Shown: piece after piece, positions 29,683 through 48,900 of the stretch
Position numbering within the stretch: the stretch's first letter is position 1
How the letters are laid out: each line of letters opens with the position of its first letter
NCBI RefSeq assembly: GCF_027942865.1
Contig: NC_134526.1
Location: forward strand, 10,634,284 to 10,698,283
DNA length: 64,000 nt
Source of the DNA: Odontesthes bonariensis
Lineage: Eukaryota > Chordata > Actinopteri > Atheriniformes > Atherinopsidae
Direction: 5' to 3'
Made by a program: the position numbers and the translations under genes
Notes under the pieces: generated by a model
Databases searched by the model: none
Seen by the model: the letters and a program-made list of their open reading frames with translations, nothing else
Told to the model about the DNA's origin: nothing

Positions 29683-30600
29683 GTGAGACTACAGGCTCTA
29701 GTTGAAGTGTGTTGTCTTTTGCCTTTGTGTCCCCTCTTTTTCGTTGATAAGCTCCACATACACACACTCACTCATCACCCCTGGACACTCCACTGGGAGG
29801 AAGTGGCAGGTCACTCTGGTTCACAGGAGCGGAAACACCTTTTCCTGTTTCATGCGCTACCCAAAGTCAAACATGTTTTCTTTGCCATTTTCCTTTTCTT
29901 TGAAGGATTGAGGGATGTTGAGTCTTTTAAGTCCTTAACAGCTAAAGTGAGAGCATTTGTCATTCCTCGCCTCATTGACTTTTTAGCATTGCCAACCCAA
30001 AGAAAATAAAGAATGGAGCTGAATCAAAAGGATGACGCAAAGTCCATGATCGCAGCATTACACTGGCAGATTATGAGTCAGTTAACATGAACAAATTCTC
30101 TCTTTTTAGTATTGGGAATTTTTTTTTTGTTTAAATGGCGTATTTAATGCTTTAACAGGCGAGCACACACGCATACTTGCTAATGTCATTTTCTCACACT
30201 CTTGCCGTTTCCTGTAGGATCCAGAGCCAAACTCCTGAGTCTGAGATGGATAACTATGCGTCATTCATCAGCGAGGCTTTGGAGAAGACTAAGTGTCGGG
30301 AGTGCGTGCCATCCTGGGAGGAGATCCAGATGTTGATGAACCGACAGGAGATGCTGTGCACTGTGCACTATCCTGGCCCTGGGTCCTGCCAGCTCTACAT
30401 CAGCTCGCACACTACTGCCAATGAGGTTTGGGAGCGTCTTTTTGTATCCCGCTTGGCCACTCAACTTTGTTGTCTTTCAGCTTCTCTCACATGTTCCAGT
30501 TCAAAATGGAAGCTAGTGTAACTCTACAAAGCACTGAAAATCACTGAAACTAAACTTCTAACGTTTTTCTTTTGAGTCTAATCATTTTTGTGGCCATCTA

Positions 30601-30633
<33 letters not shown>

Positions 30634-33600
30634 CACTACCCTTCCCCTCATCAGGTTGTTCGAAGGATGCAAGAGAAGCTGGGTCTACACGAGAGTAAAA
30701 ACACGTTTGCACTGTATGAGCAGAATGCACTGTGGGAGCAGCCGGTCGCAGGGAGCGCTCTGATCGCTGACATCCTGACCAGGTTCAAAAAGTGATTCAC
30801 ACTTTTTCCTGTAAAACAGAGCAGACAGTGTAAGGAAGTCAGACACAATAAAAGATATGCAGTCAGGCATGCTATCAAAGCAAAAAAAAAAAGTCTCCTA
30901 GATATCTGAACCACTTGCCACCAGTTAGAGTAGCACTGACAGCAGTGGCAGACTGTGTATGTTATCTTGTCTAGTTCTACTTCTACGCTTGATGTAATCC
31001 AGTATCCTTGATATCTGGTGACCTTGCTTGGTCTAGGTGGCCAAACATGACACCCTGCTGGGAAACTGGACTTGTGTCAGTATGTCTATCAGCAAAACCA
31101 ACCAGCCGCTAGATAACAAAGGTGAAGCTGATGTCATTTATTTCTTCAAGCCAGAGTCTCGAATGAAACAATTAGGTGTCCATTTGGAATAAAATGGAAC
31201 TCTGTTTTCTTAACAAGCGTGGGCGCCTCTGTTGTTGCAGTGTTGATTGATAGAGTAAACATGAAACCCCCAGGTTACTGAACGACAATATTACACATTC
31301 AAGAGGCACTATCTTGTAACATATTAACAGGAAGGCTTAAGATTTTTTTATATGGCTTTTTATATTGGATAATCTTTGCCTGACCAACTTTTAACCCTTT
31401 GCGTCCCTCCTCTGTGCAGCTTCACCACCAAAGAGTCGGAGTCTAAATCCCAGTGGAAACTGTGTTTCAAGCTCTACTGCTTGTTGGATGCTGACAGCAT
31501 ACCAGTGGACAGCATAGAGTATTTGTTCCTCTTTGAGCAGGTAAGGAAGTACAACACGTCCTTTGTCCTTTGTCGACAAAGGACAGTATTCTCCCGAGAC
31601 GGTCTTTGCCATGAGTGGCCATTAAAGTGTTGATAATGAGAAATAATTTATTGACCTGCAGTGATTCATTCCTTCTATTTCATTGGATTATTTGTGGGTT
31701 TTTTTACAGAACAATCTGTAGTCACAGCCAGTAATCTAATGCGTGGTGATTGTAATAAAAATGTGCTGCATTAAAAGCATGACTAAGAGTACTGGCTGGA
31801 TTGCACAAGGGGCAAAAGTCAGCTATGACTAGCTCCATTCTAGCATTTTCCTAGAACTCCTATAAAAAAGTTATGAGACATATATAACAGGGTGAGGTAA
31901 AATGAATTGATGATACAACTGAGGTTATTACTGACAAACGGTACCTTCTTGTTCTTCTCTGTCTCTGTCCTGGTCTTTTGTGCTGCAGTGCCATGAGATG
32001 GTGATGCGTGGTCAGCTGCCCGCCTGTGAGGAGGACCTGCAGGCGTTAGCTGCCCTGAGGCTTCAATGCCTGATGGGTGACTTCAGCACACACGCTCCCT
32101 GCCCACCTTTGGACGAGCTGTTCCCAGGTCATATGCTTGAGACTCGGGTTCTCATGTCCATCTCGGCCTCGCAGGCAGCACCTCCTTGTCAGGTGGCGGC
32201 TCAGGGCTGTCCCACAACACAGCGCTTTCCAACGGGCCTCCTAGCTGGGACGCTGTGGAGCCACACAGCTACAGCGGCGCACAAGCAGAAGGTGGAGCAG
32301 GACATGCGGCTGCGGAGTCGGCTGAAGGAGGAGGCCGCTGCTGTCATGGCATCCATCTTGGAGCGTTGGAAAGATCTGTCTGGCTACAGTCGGAGAGACA
32401 GTATGGCTGCCTACCTCACAATTGCACGCCAATGGTCAGGCTTTGGATGCACTCTTTATGAAGTGGACTTTTATATTGTGAGTATTGAGACGTCATGCTT
32501 AAATATTTCTCAATCGGAGCTTGAGAGCTGCTGGGGTGTTTAGGTGAATACATGGAGAATTGTGCCCTGCTCTGACATTTGATTGCCATTTTCCATCCGC
32601 AGAGTTCAACAGGGAGTTTTTCCCAGAAGCTGTGGCTGGGTGTAGCCGCTACGTCTGTGTCTCTTTACAAGCAGGGAGAATCAGAGGCCCTGGAGTCTTT
32701 CCCTTATGGCCAGATTTGCTCTTATGGCATGTCTGACAGCAACACCTTCAAGATCACAGCTGGAGATCGAGATCTGCTATTTGAAACCACTAAGGTATAA
32801 CGGCTCGCATCCCAGGTTAACACAAACGTAGTGAAAGAGGGAAACCTTCTATTTCTTGGTGTGCTTCACATATTATCAATTTCAATTGAAGTCAGTGGAA
32901 GGCCAAAGGAGCCTTATCACCAAGCAGAGTTCTGCTGCATAAGAGAAAGACGCAGGCCGTCTGCTCATGATACACTCTCCCACACACACTTCCTGCTCAT
33001 TAATTCACTCATTAATTTGGTCTAAATAGGGAGCACACAACCTGACTATTCTCTCCAACCAGTGGCAACCACCACCACAAGTTTAACTTCCTGCTTTTAA
33101 ATGGCATTTGGGTGAGTTTTATTGGAGTGGTTAGATTAAAATATTAGGCTAAACATTTCTCAGAAACACGGACGCTCTTCCAGACAGTCTTTTTTTCCTT
33201 TTTTTTACCCCCGTTGAGAACAAATCTTGCCTTTCACTGGGCTGATTTCCTTGCATCTTCCCACACTGAACAACAAAACCCTTCTGTGATCTCTTGTGGG
33301 GCACAAAAGTAGCTTTTATTTATTTATTGGACGCACAGGCAAATTGAAGTGCAACTCACTTAAATCTTTATATTGCTCAGACATTAATATGAGAGATTTT
33401 GAGTTATTGGGCCTCGTTGGACAAAGAGCAGATTTGCACAGAGTCTTTATTTTTAGGCTCAGAGTTTTGAAAAGCAGGTGATTGTTTGATCATGTCTAGG
33501 GGAACATTAGCAGGACTAGAGTAAGTGATTGTCATAGTGGCTTTTTGCCGTCGTGCCCATCAAGGCCAAGGTAGTTATTAATGAAATCCTCCGCAGGGCT

Positions 33601-34042
33601 TTCCCTGCATTTTTTTTCTGCAAAAGCTGCTAAACAAAATATTTCAAAGTGATGAAATAATCACACACAAGTGATGCTTACAATAATGTTCCGACAGAGG
33701 GGTGTGTACTGTACTGTATGTTCTCCATAAATGCCAAATAACATCATCCTTTGCTTCTGGAGGCTTTTCAAAACAGCTGGATGAAATCATCTGTCTCCAC
33801 CCTCCTGTGACAGTGCCAGACACTAAGACTGCCACCAATTTGACCCCACTCTTTCTCTCTCTCCATCACAGCTGACTGAGATCATGCAGCTGATGAATGC
33901 GTATTTCAGTGCCATCCGTCGGCAGCGAGGAAAAGGGGAAGATCCTGAAATCAACATCACAGAAAGCACCGAGGTGGGCTTCCATCACCTGGCCTCAACG
34001 CCGACACCCACACTCCTGGAACTGCCCTCACACCCCGTTTGA
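5035..34042 (+). CDS. plekhh3: Pleckstrin homology, MyTH4 and FERM domain-containing family H member 3
   Basis: Thirteen coding exons stay in frame: 5035-5169, 10447-10502, 19771-19865, 23534-23716, 25047-25204, 27515-27638, 27902-28199, 30218-30425, 30655-30791, 31420-31540, 31989-32477, 32603-32794 and 33872-34042. They give about 788 aa, against about 790 in human. All introns are GT-AG. The N-terminus (MPLQGVCWFLCCRQGF) has the Trp/Cys-rich start typical of PLEKHH3. A PH domain covers about residues 96-205 (GWLLREV, then KGARRLG). A MyTH4 domain follows at about 215-400 (LRDEVYCQLVKQT, RYWQLLTCMSCTF). A FERM-like module runs from about 405 to 760. Known relatives are adaptor-like membrane/cytoskeleton proteins, and the exact role of H3 is poorly known. 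The ATG context is weak (T at -3), but an in-frame stop lies directly upstream and homology supports it. The extreme C-terminus is uncertain: a small intron from GT at 33974 could move the stop to 34220 or 34264. The family assignment is firm. Confidence 0.95.
5170..10446 (+). other. plekhh3: plekhh3 intron 1
   Basis: Large first intron with a GTAAAA donor and a TTTACAG acceptor. No supported gene or recognisable transposon was found inside. It contains a C10 run near 5960, a 14-bp perfect palindrome (ATATTCATGAATAT, 7246-7259), and generally AT-rich sequence. Such 5' introns often carry regulatory elements, but none can be asserted from sequence alone. Confidence 0.8.
10503..19770 (+). other. 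plekhh3: plekhh3 intron 2
   Basis: The 9.3-kb intron is the largest in the gene, between a 56-nt and a 95-nt exon, with GTAAGG donor and CACACAG acceptor. No gene or full transposon was recognised. It contains poly-T tracts (about 12719-12745 and 15220-15239), a 9-bp-stem hairpin at 11115-11135, and several TAATTA-type motifs (about 14323, 14345, 15678, 19096) that could be homeodomain sites. Confidence 0.75.
19866..23533 (+). other. plekhh3: plekhh3 intron 3
   Basis: A 3.7-kb intron with GTGAGT donor and TTTAAAG acceptor. It contains an A22 run (21195-21216) and a C10 run near 22561. Open frames around 21.7-22.0 kb overlap on both strands without family resemblance and are taken as chance. 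Confidence 0.8.
23717..27514 (+). other. plekhh3: plekhh3 introns 4 and 5
   Basis: Introns 23717-25046 and 25205-27514 flank the second PH-domain exon (25047-25204). They hold no recognisable genes. A T32 homopolymer lies at 26401-26432. The remainder is AT-rich sequence without an element I can name. Confidence 0.8.
26401..26432. repeat. T32 homopolymer
   Basis: Uninterrupted run of 32 T in plekhh3 intron 5. It could be the tail of an antisense retroposon, but no recognisable body adjoins it. Confidence 0.9.
28200..30217 (+). other. plekhh3: plekhh3 intron 7
   Basis: A 2.0-kb intron between the long MyTH4 exon (27902-28199) and the next exon at 30218. It contains a poly-T run near 28450 and an 82-bp CA repeat. 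No gene is supported in it. Confidence 0.8.
29599..29680. repeat. (CA)41 microsatellite
   Basis: Forty-one uninterrupted CA dinucleotides in plekhh3 intron 7, the longest simple repeat in the window. Reading frames through it translate to Cys-Val repeats on the minus strand and are artefacts of the repeat. Confidence 0.98.
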
Positions 34043-36060
34043 GAGGAACCCATACTCAAGTTATCCCCCTCAGCCCCCATCGTCCTCCTCCTTGCGGCCT
34101 CCTATGAGGCCCAGTCCCAGTCCTCTGGACCCTGCGCCTCCTCTGCTGGGAATGGCGCAGCAGCCAAAACAAAGAAAGGGCTGTTTTCACTCTCCATCCA
34201 TGAAAATAAACCCTCGCTGAGCTTTCCAGCTGAAGGAGCTGGCCATAGAATGGGAAGGGGGTAGGGAGGGGATGGGAAGGCAACTGTTTTGCAAGTGAGC
34301 CCAGAAATGCAGAGAAACTACTGCCGTTTCTGATGAGGTGACCCCCACCGCATCCTGTTATGCGACCATCTCCGTCGCCCTACACGGTAATACTTCCGGC
34401 CCCCTCGACACTGTGAGATGTTGGCGTGAGCTTTACCACATCAGGGAGAGACGGCACCACAAGAGTTAAACTTGCAGTAATGAAAAGCTGTGGAACTACC
34501 CTCATAAAGCCATCGCTTAAGAGTGAAAACACTACCCTTTCCCCTCCTGTTCTCTTGAGGTGTGCCATATTGGATTTGCCTTTCCTAGAAGGCAGTCCCT
34601 TGTGCACTGCTGGAATAGTGTTGAGAACATTCAGTGACACACAAACACGCCCACCCTCCCCTTCTTTACCGCTCTGTCTTTCAGCCCCCCACACACCCGC
34701 ACACACACCATATGCTCACGCTCTCTCACATGCCCTTACGCTGACACGTTCATCACAGTCAGTTTTCATAAGGTCTCGGCTGGGCTTGCATTACCTGGAA
34801 CTGTTGATGCAGTGAGCCATGTGAACTTGGAACTGAAAACAGATGTTGAACTCTGTAGCTAAGTCACTTTGGCTGCCACAGCCTCTTGCCTATGGGTATA
34901 TGTGTGGATCTGATCATTAAAAAAACATTTCCTTGATGACACATGGGATCTGTGTTAATTGTTTCAGAGAAATCAAAGGTTTTCCGAGCCATTTCCAATA
35001 TGTTACCACCAAATGCTCCGATATGTCCTTTGCTGTGCTGCTTGTCTTGGCTGTAGTCCCGGACATGAAACTTGGATGACACTTGACTGAGTTAGTTTCC
35101 CAATGCAGCTCTTTTCTGCTGAAGATAACAGGTGCTTCTTTAATGTTATTTTTCACAATGTATATATATAATGGAGGAGATTCCACAAAGCTTAGTCGCC
35201 ACCAGATATGCAGATCCCTTAAGATCTGACTTCATATTTACCGTACAGTGCCCTATTTCTAAGCAAAGTCTTCTAATCAGGCCGTGGATGCTTTTTTGTT
35301 TTATTTATGTAAACTTCACATTAACTGTTCATTGTCTTAATTGCAGACCCGGGCTTACTCTAAAATGATGTTTGCTTTAACTCGTCAGAGCCAAAGATTC
35401 TTTTGGTTCTGCTCCTTAAAGCACCATGTGTGTAAATCCCCAGGTAGCTCTTTCATTTTCACTATTTGAGCATTCTTGTGAAGCCAAAGTTTTGCCACGG
35501 TATGGCTTTGAAAATGGACCAAAGATTTTCTTTAATAAGCTTTTACAACATTAAATGATCCAAATGCAGACAGATTCCCTAATTTATATTAAACAGTTTT
35601 CACTTTTATTCATTCATCTTTAAACGTAAACATCAGATATCCTGTTGTATGTTGAACTTACTTTTTTGTAGTAATGACAATGTAGGAATATGATTTGTAA
35701 AGATAACACCACAGTGCTGTCTGCTACACAGCCCCTTGCAATAACCAGCCTCAAACCTGTTTCCTCACTGTGGAAGGCCATGACAAGTCATTGCACAGTC
35801 AGTCCTGTCCCCTGCTCAGAAGCAGGTCTTTAGCTTTTTGTTCTGCAGCTGCAGGCAGCTCAAAGCAACACATAAAAAGGAAAAAAGAAACAAAAAAAAC
35901 TGCAGATGTCTTTGCTTAGTATTAAGCTTATTTGTATGCTGCATGGTACCTTTTTATGTAATGTGTATAGTCAATTGCACTATTGTTTTTAACTAACTTG
36001 GGAGTGCAATAAAAACTATAAATACTGTATGTAATTAATAAAAACAAAAATGAAAAAAAA
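34043..36060 (+). other. plekhh3: plekhh3 3' untranslated region
   Basis: From the conservative stop to two closely spaced AATAAA hexamers (36008 and 36037), about 2 kb without another gene. The first 220 bases are C-rich and remain open in two frames, so part may be coding if a small terminal intron is used. The rest is ordinary AT-rich 3'UTR. Confidence 0.65.
36008..36042 (+). terminator. plekhh3: plekhh3 polyadenylation signals
   Basis: Two AATAAA hexamers (36008-36013 and 36037-36042) lie about 2 kb past the stop codon, just before an A-rich stretch. They sit about 440 bases from the opposing tubg1 signal, so the two genes end tail to tail with a short gap. Confidence 0.65.
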
Positions 36061-36480
36061 ATCTTCCAGTCTTATCCTTTCTGCGGTTTCATTTTCAAAG
36101 AAAACAAAAAGTGCTTTCATGTGGGCAGATTTGTAAAGCTGCGTTGAGTATTTTCCTTTAGGTGCATTTAAATTGAAAGAAAAAGAAAAAAGCTGAAGCT
36201 CGGCCTGGGCAGCAGAGCTTAAATCTTCCTCCCCCTAAGTTTTTCCATTGCAAACAATAGCTGTTTGAGCAGGCATTGCTAAGTGCCTTTACGTTCCCCC
36301 AAGGTAATGAGCCTTATCTGAATTAGATGAACAGGCACCCTCAGCTGCAGGTGAGTGGGGGAGAAATATTTCTTTGTCATCCTGAAGAAGGATTCAGTTT
36401 ATAACTGATGGGTAAAAGGTGATGTGTTCATAAAACAAAGTGGGTGAAAAAAAAAATAAGATAAAGCAATAGAAAATGTG

Positions 36481-36486
36481 TTTATT
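36481..36486 (-). terminator. tubg1: tubg1 polyadenylation signal
   Basis: TTTATT on the plus strand is AATAAA in the tubg1 sense, 937 bases past the tubg1 stop. It is a good candidate for the 3' end of tubg1, but earlier or later sites are possible. Confidence 0.5.
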
Positions 36487-37422
36487 ATTCTTACACAGGT
36501 CCAACAAGCAAAGCAACATGGAACAGTAAATCCACTTTAGACCGCAACGGAGAAACTAACATATTTACAGGCATGGCAACCAAGTGTGAAAACCAGTTTT
36601 AACGTCATCAATTATATGTGCAAACTGTTGCTTTGGAGAAACAGTTTGCATATTTTGTTAAAATATCAATGCTGTTTAAACAGCAGCTATTTTAACACCA
36701 TTTATGGCTCAAGTCCAACTTCAACTTGACATTCGTGTTGGTTATGTACAGTGGTATCATGTGAGTACTTTATCAGCAGCAGACAGATGGTACAATGCAA
36801 CATGTTTGAAATGTGAGGTAAAGACCAAACCAACATTAACCATCATGCTATGCATTCTGTCCTCACCATTATACAAGGCAGTCACTCCTTAGGCTGAGGG
36901 CGTTTTCACTGTAAATCAACGTCACAAAAACTAAACTCTACTCTGTATAAAAATAGACCAAAAAAAGGCAACAGGTTGTTTTAAATTGCTGAAAACTGGA
37001 AAAATGGTTTACAAGGGGTGTGGTATAGGAGACAAAACAAGTGTAAATAGAAATTTATAGAATGTTTTAGAGATAACAGATTATTCATTCAATTATAAGG
37101 TAGGCGACTTTTCTTTCTTTTTTTCCCCCTGTGTCAGCTAAGGGTAAGAATCTTCAGAATACACTACGGTCCTGGAAAATACTTTGGTTATAATGCGAGT
37201 TGGTCTTAACAATAACGCCCAAGTATCTTCTTATCGGGACACAAACACTATCATTACATGCTATAACAAGCCAATAAATATTTCTTTCCAGAAAAGCAGC
37301 TATAGCCAAACAACAGTCAACTGAGTGACAACTACGTGGGGAAAAATATTCTTAAGAGCTAAGATGGAATAAACTTAGCCTGTATGCTGACTGGGTTGTA
37401 GCAGAGACGAGAAAAAGTCAGT

Positions 37423-45086
<7,664 letters not shown>

Positions 45087-45927
45087 GTTGAATCGTCAGT
45101 TACTCCTTCTTTAGCTAACCTGCTAGCTATCCTGCTAGCTAAATGCTACAAGAAAGACAGCCGTAGCTCACACCGCTTCACCACCACCAGCCTGCTTGTT
45201 CCCGCTTGGTACTGTTGTGACACTTCAGGGTGGACTTCTTCTACGGTTTGCTAGCAGATAACAAACAGACATGTGTCGCATTTGCCGCCACACAATGTGT
45301 GGGAGCATGTGGCGTCACAAAACAAACTTCATCACTGAAGTAAGTGCTATTGCATTTTTATTTTCAAAGTATCTCTTCTCAACTTTATTTGTCTAAAGAG
45401 GGAAAAGAGAAGGAGAGATGCTCACAAATATATCTTTTAAATTAAAAACAGGGAACTGGAAAAAGTCCTGAATGTTCAAATTTCGATGCTTTAAAATACG
45501 ACCATAATTCCTATGTTATTGAACGCACCATGACGCAGCACCTCGTGCGGATTCTCATTGGGCTGTTTAACGGTCAGAAAAACAGGATACGCCATATTGA
45601 CAGTTTCTGAACACACACTGCCACATCTTTGCAAAAATGACTAAATAGTAAGTGTCATCTTCTTCTCAAACGTTTTCACTTGGGTTCAGATAACCTGCTT
45701 ACTTCCAATACAGCAGGCGTGTATTACTGGACGTTCATACAATTGTCCGGCTTGCGTCATTCGTTGTTAGCCCACAAATCCGTTAGCATAGGTACTGTGA
45801 GCGGAGCGGCTCCGTGGCGCTGTGGTGCCCCTCATCAAGCTATTTACCTGTGTCCACTTAGCTTAAGTCTTTATTTTGCAGGCTGACTTTGACTACGGTA
45901 GACGCTAAGATCGTGCTCACTGGAGCA
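45087..45927. promoter_or_regulatory. Probable bidirectional promoter of tubg1 and retreg3
   Basis: The 841 bases between the two divergent start codons contain a reverse CCAAT box (ATTGG, 45557-45561) and a TGACGCA motif near 45530. A possible untranslated-exon acceptor (TTTTGCAG) ends at 45881. TAGCTAA/GCTAGC motifs cluster at 45112-45145. In-frame stops upstream of the retreg3 ATG (TAG at 45859) show that coding does not extend further back. A shared promoter is inferred from geometry and motifs, not shown. Confidence 0.55.
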
Positions 45928-48900
45928 ATGGAAGTGGCATCCATGGAGGATCGCTCTGCCAAGCAGGAGTCTAGTGTTTGCCTTCGAAGTCGCTCATGCT
46001 CCAGCGAGAGAGACGGTCAGGTACGGGCTGTCAAAGCTGCTCTTCTGTCCAAGCTGGGGCCTTACGAGCCCGTCCTGACATACCTACAGTCCGTTCTGGT
46101 GTGGGAAAGACCATTTCAGAGTGTCCTTCTCTTCACTGTTGTCAACTTTGTGTTCTGGTGAGTTATCAGCTTATGTGAGTTTCTGTTTTATTCATGAGAA
46201 CTCTGTGTCTTGGATCTGTGTGGGATTGTGTTGTTGAAACATAAAGACAAATGAGCATGTCTTCAAGCAGCTGGTGCTTTTACACAACACAAATGTTTCA
46301 CCTGTTAATTCAAAGCACAGCAGATGGCAGGGTGGTGGTCCTATTTATGGACTCACCCCATAGTTCCCATGGACTGTGGTGTTTCTCCCGAGTGTCTTAT
46401 TGTGCGAGACTGTGTGGTTTCATGGGTTATCTATTTTACCCATTAAGTGTCCCCTCAGATAAATTTGGGTTTCTGTTAGAATTGAAAACATAAAAACATA
46501 AAGCACATGTTGCTGGAAAGCAGATTATTTATGTCTTTCCATGTTAAACAAGAAAATATTGAGGTTAACAATAGCTGAAAGGGTACTGTAGTTCTGAGAC
46601 AGGTTTTGGCGTAATCAGCTGATCCAGCTAATCGATCAATTTTGAATGGTATGCATCACTGATCTGGAGCATGGAAGAGAAGCCTGGCCAGCATAATTGT
46701 GGAGTTCAGGCATTCCGACTGTATTCAGTTAGACCTTGAAGAATTTGGAGATATATTCTCAGTTTTACTATGTCCAGCACATATAGTCAGTGGTGCAGGC
46801 TAGCTTCTGCCCATAAAGATTAATCAATAATTACAAAGGAGCTGACAATGGCATATCACCTAGTGAACAAATATAAGCAACTTTGGCAGTAGGAAAGTGA
46901 GAATGTCTTGATTGATACTCTTAGATACAATCAACTTTAATCAGAGGGAGCAGACAGTTACAAAATGAAACAATCTACATTCAAAACACACTGAGCAGCA
47001 GCCTCAGTGTTTTGGATTTTAAACTTTTGTTTCTCTAATCAAACTGCTATTGTGACCCCTTATTAGGCATATGGGGTACTGTAACAACAAATTTCACCAC
47101 TAGCCTGTTTGCTAATAGTCTTGACCTGCCAGTAAATTCCTCCTTTGTTTAATCTCCAGATTGGCAGAATCATGAAGTATTGTTTTTGAAGTCTTGTGAT
47201 CTGAAATTGGAGCAGTAGCCTACTGGGAGACTTATTATTTTAAGATCCCAGGCATTGAAATCAAATTGTTTGTCTCTCAAATGTGGATAACACCATTAAC
47301 AACATTTTATATTGCATAATGTAGGCTACAAACTGTAACTTTCCCAGTGTTAGTGGATGTGATTCTCATCAATGCTTATGGATTAATTATTAAAGTAATT
47401 CCACTGGGTTTGTAGAAAGAAATTAAATTTTTCGTAGTGAGTTTGATTGGGTGTAACAAGCAGATGGAACAACTTCTTCTTTCTTACATCTGGTGAAAGA
47501 AACGGCCAATCCCTTGAGAGTTCTGTGGTTCAGTGAATTCAGCGTAAAATTGTTAAATGATCTAACTTATTCTTTGTGTCGTTCTGGTGAAACAGGGGAT
47601 GCACTGTCTGCTCATGTGTTTTCTGTTTTACTCCCCTCCAGGTTTTACGCTCTTACCTCACTGCGCCTGCTGTTCCTGCTGGCTTCTGGACTAGCTGTGC
47701 TTGTATTTGTTGATTGCTGGAGGAATAAGATCTGGCCCATGATTCGAGGTGCTATATTTAGTCTCGATGGGAGTTATTCATTTTTTAAGATATTTCCTGG
47801 GATTGTAACAAATGTAGTTTTTTATAACCAAAATAGATACGCCATCAGTCAGCTGTTTTGCTTAGTAAACTTTGAAAGTAATTTGGATTACACTCGGAAG
47901 AGACCAAGAGACCAATTTAGACCTTGTGCATACTAAGTGTATGGGGTCTTGAAATGTCAGTAGGTCAAAGCGTGGAGTCAAGCTAATTTGTGTACAGTAT
48001 TCTAAAATCTACACTCTCAGGCTATATTAACACACATAATGTTTAAGGCGGTGTCTTTTAAAGCCATGAATGTCCCCTCTCCCTCTCTCTCTCTCCACAG
48101 TCAGAAAGCTGGATGAATCGGAACATGAGAGGTTTGTAGCTGTAGTCTCTAATCGGCCAGTATTCTGACAGCAGTCATTGTACATAGAAGAGTTAAGTTT
48201 AAAACTCTGTCTGTTTGTCCAGCTGGGGTCTGGTGCAGCCCGGCATCATCAGCGTGCCTGAACTTTGCCACCACCTTGCAGAGGCCTGGGTCAGTTTATC
48301 GGTTTTCACATCCAGCACGGTGCAACACAAACGACAAAACCCTGGAAATGTGAGGACCACACGAAAAACATTTCCAGAATACATGTCTTACTTTTTAAAG
48401 CTTGTATTTAATGACATCATTCTATCATGCTGCAGATTATCCTTCAAGATTCTCTGATAAGCTCTGGATAAATGCACTGACCATTTTCTGCATGTTTCTT
48501 GTTGCTCTATGACAGTTTTGCATCCTGACCTGTGGAGTGTTCTCCTGTTTGGCTGTGATTGGATGCTACATTCCTGGATTGGTGCTTTCCTACTCTGCCT
48601 GTGAGTCCCAGCAGCTTAACCAGTCCTAAGTACATATCTGCACCCTTTCACAAGACCATGTTGGCAGGGAAACTCGGCTTGACTGGTCTGATTAAAATTG
48701 CATGGGTGGTGAAACCAGATCTGTGGGGCCTCTGTACCAGGGCCCGATCTGTGAGGTGATTAAAGCAGTGATGAGGCACACATGATGGGAGTGAGGGAGG
48801 GCAGGGAGCCAGGAGGAAGGCTAAGGAGGTCATTCACTGAGCGGGCTAATCTCTTAACCTTCAACCAGTGCAGACTGCAGAGCTCGGCAGGAAGGACCAG

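Noticed and set aside
29491-29767. Cys-Val repeat proteins on the minus strand
   Set aside because: They are translations of the (CA)41 microsatellite.
45889-45927. Possible N-terminal extension of retreg3 from a TTG at 45889
   Set aside because: A non-ATG start is unnecessary because the ATG at 45928 has a good context. The upstream part is best explained as 5'UTR after a possible acceptor ending at 45881.
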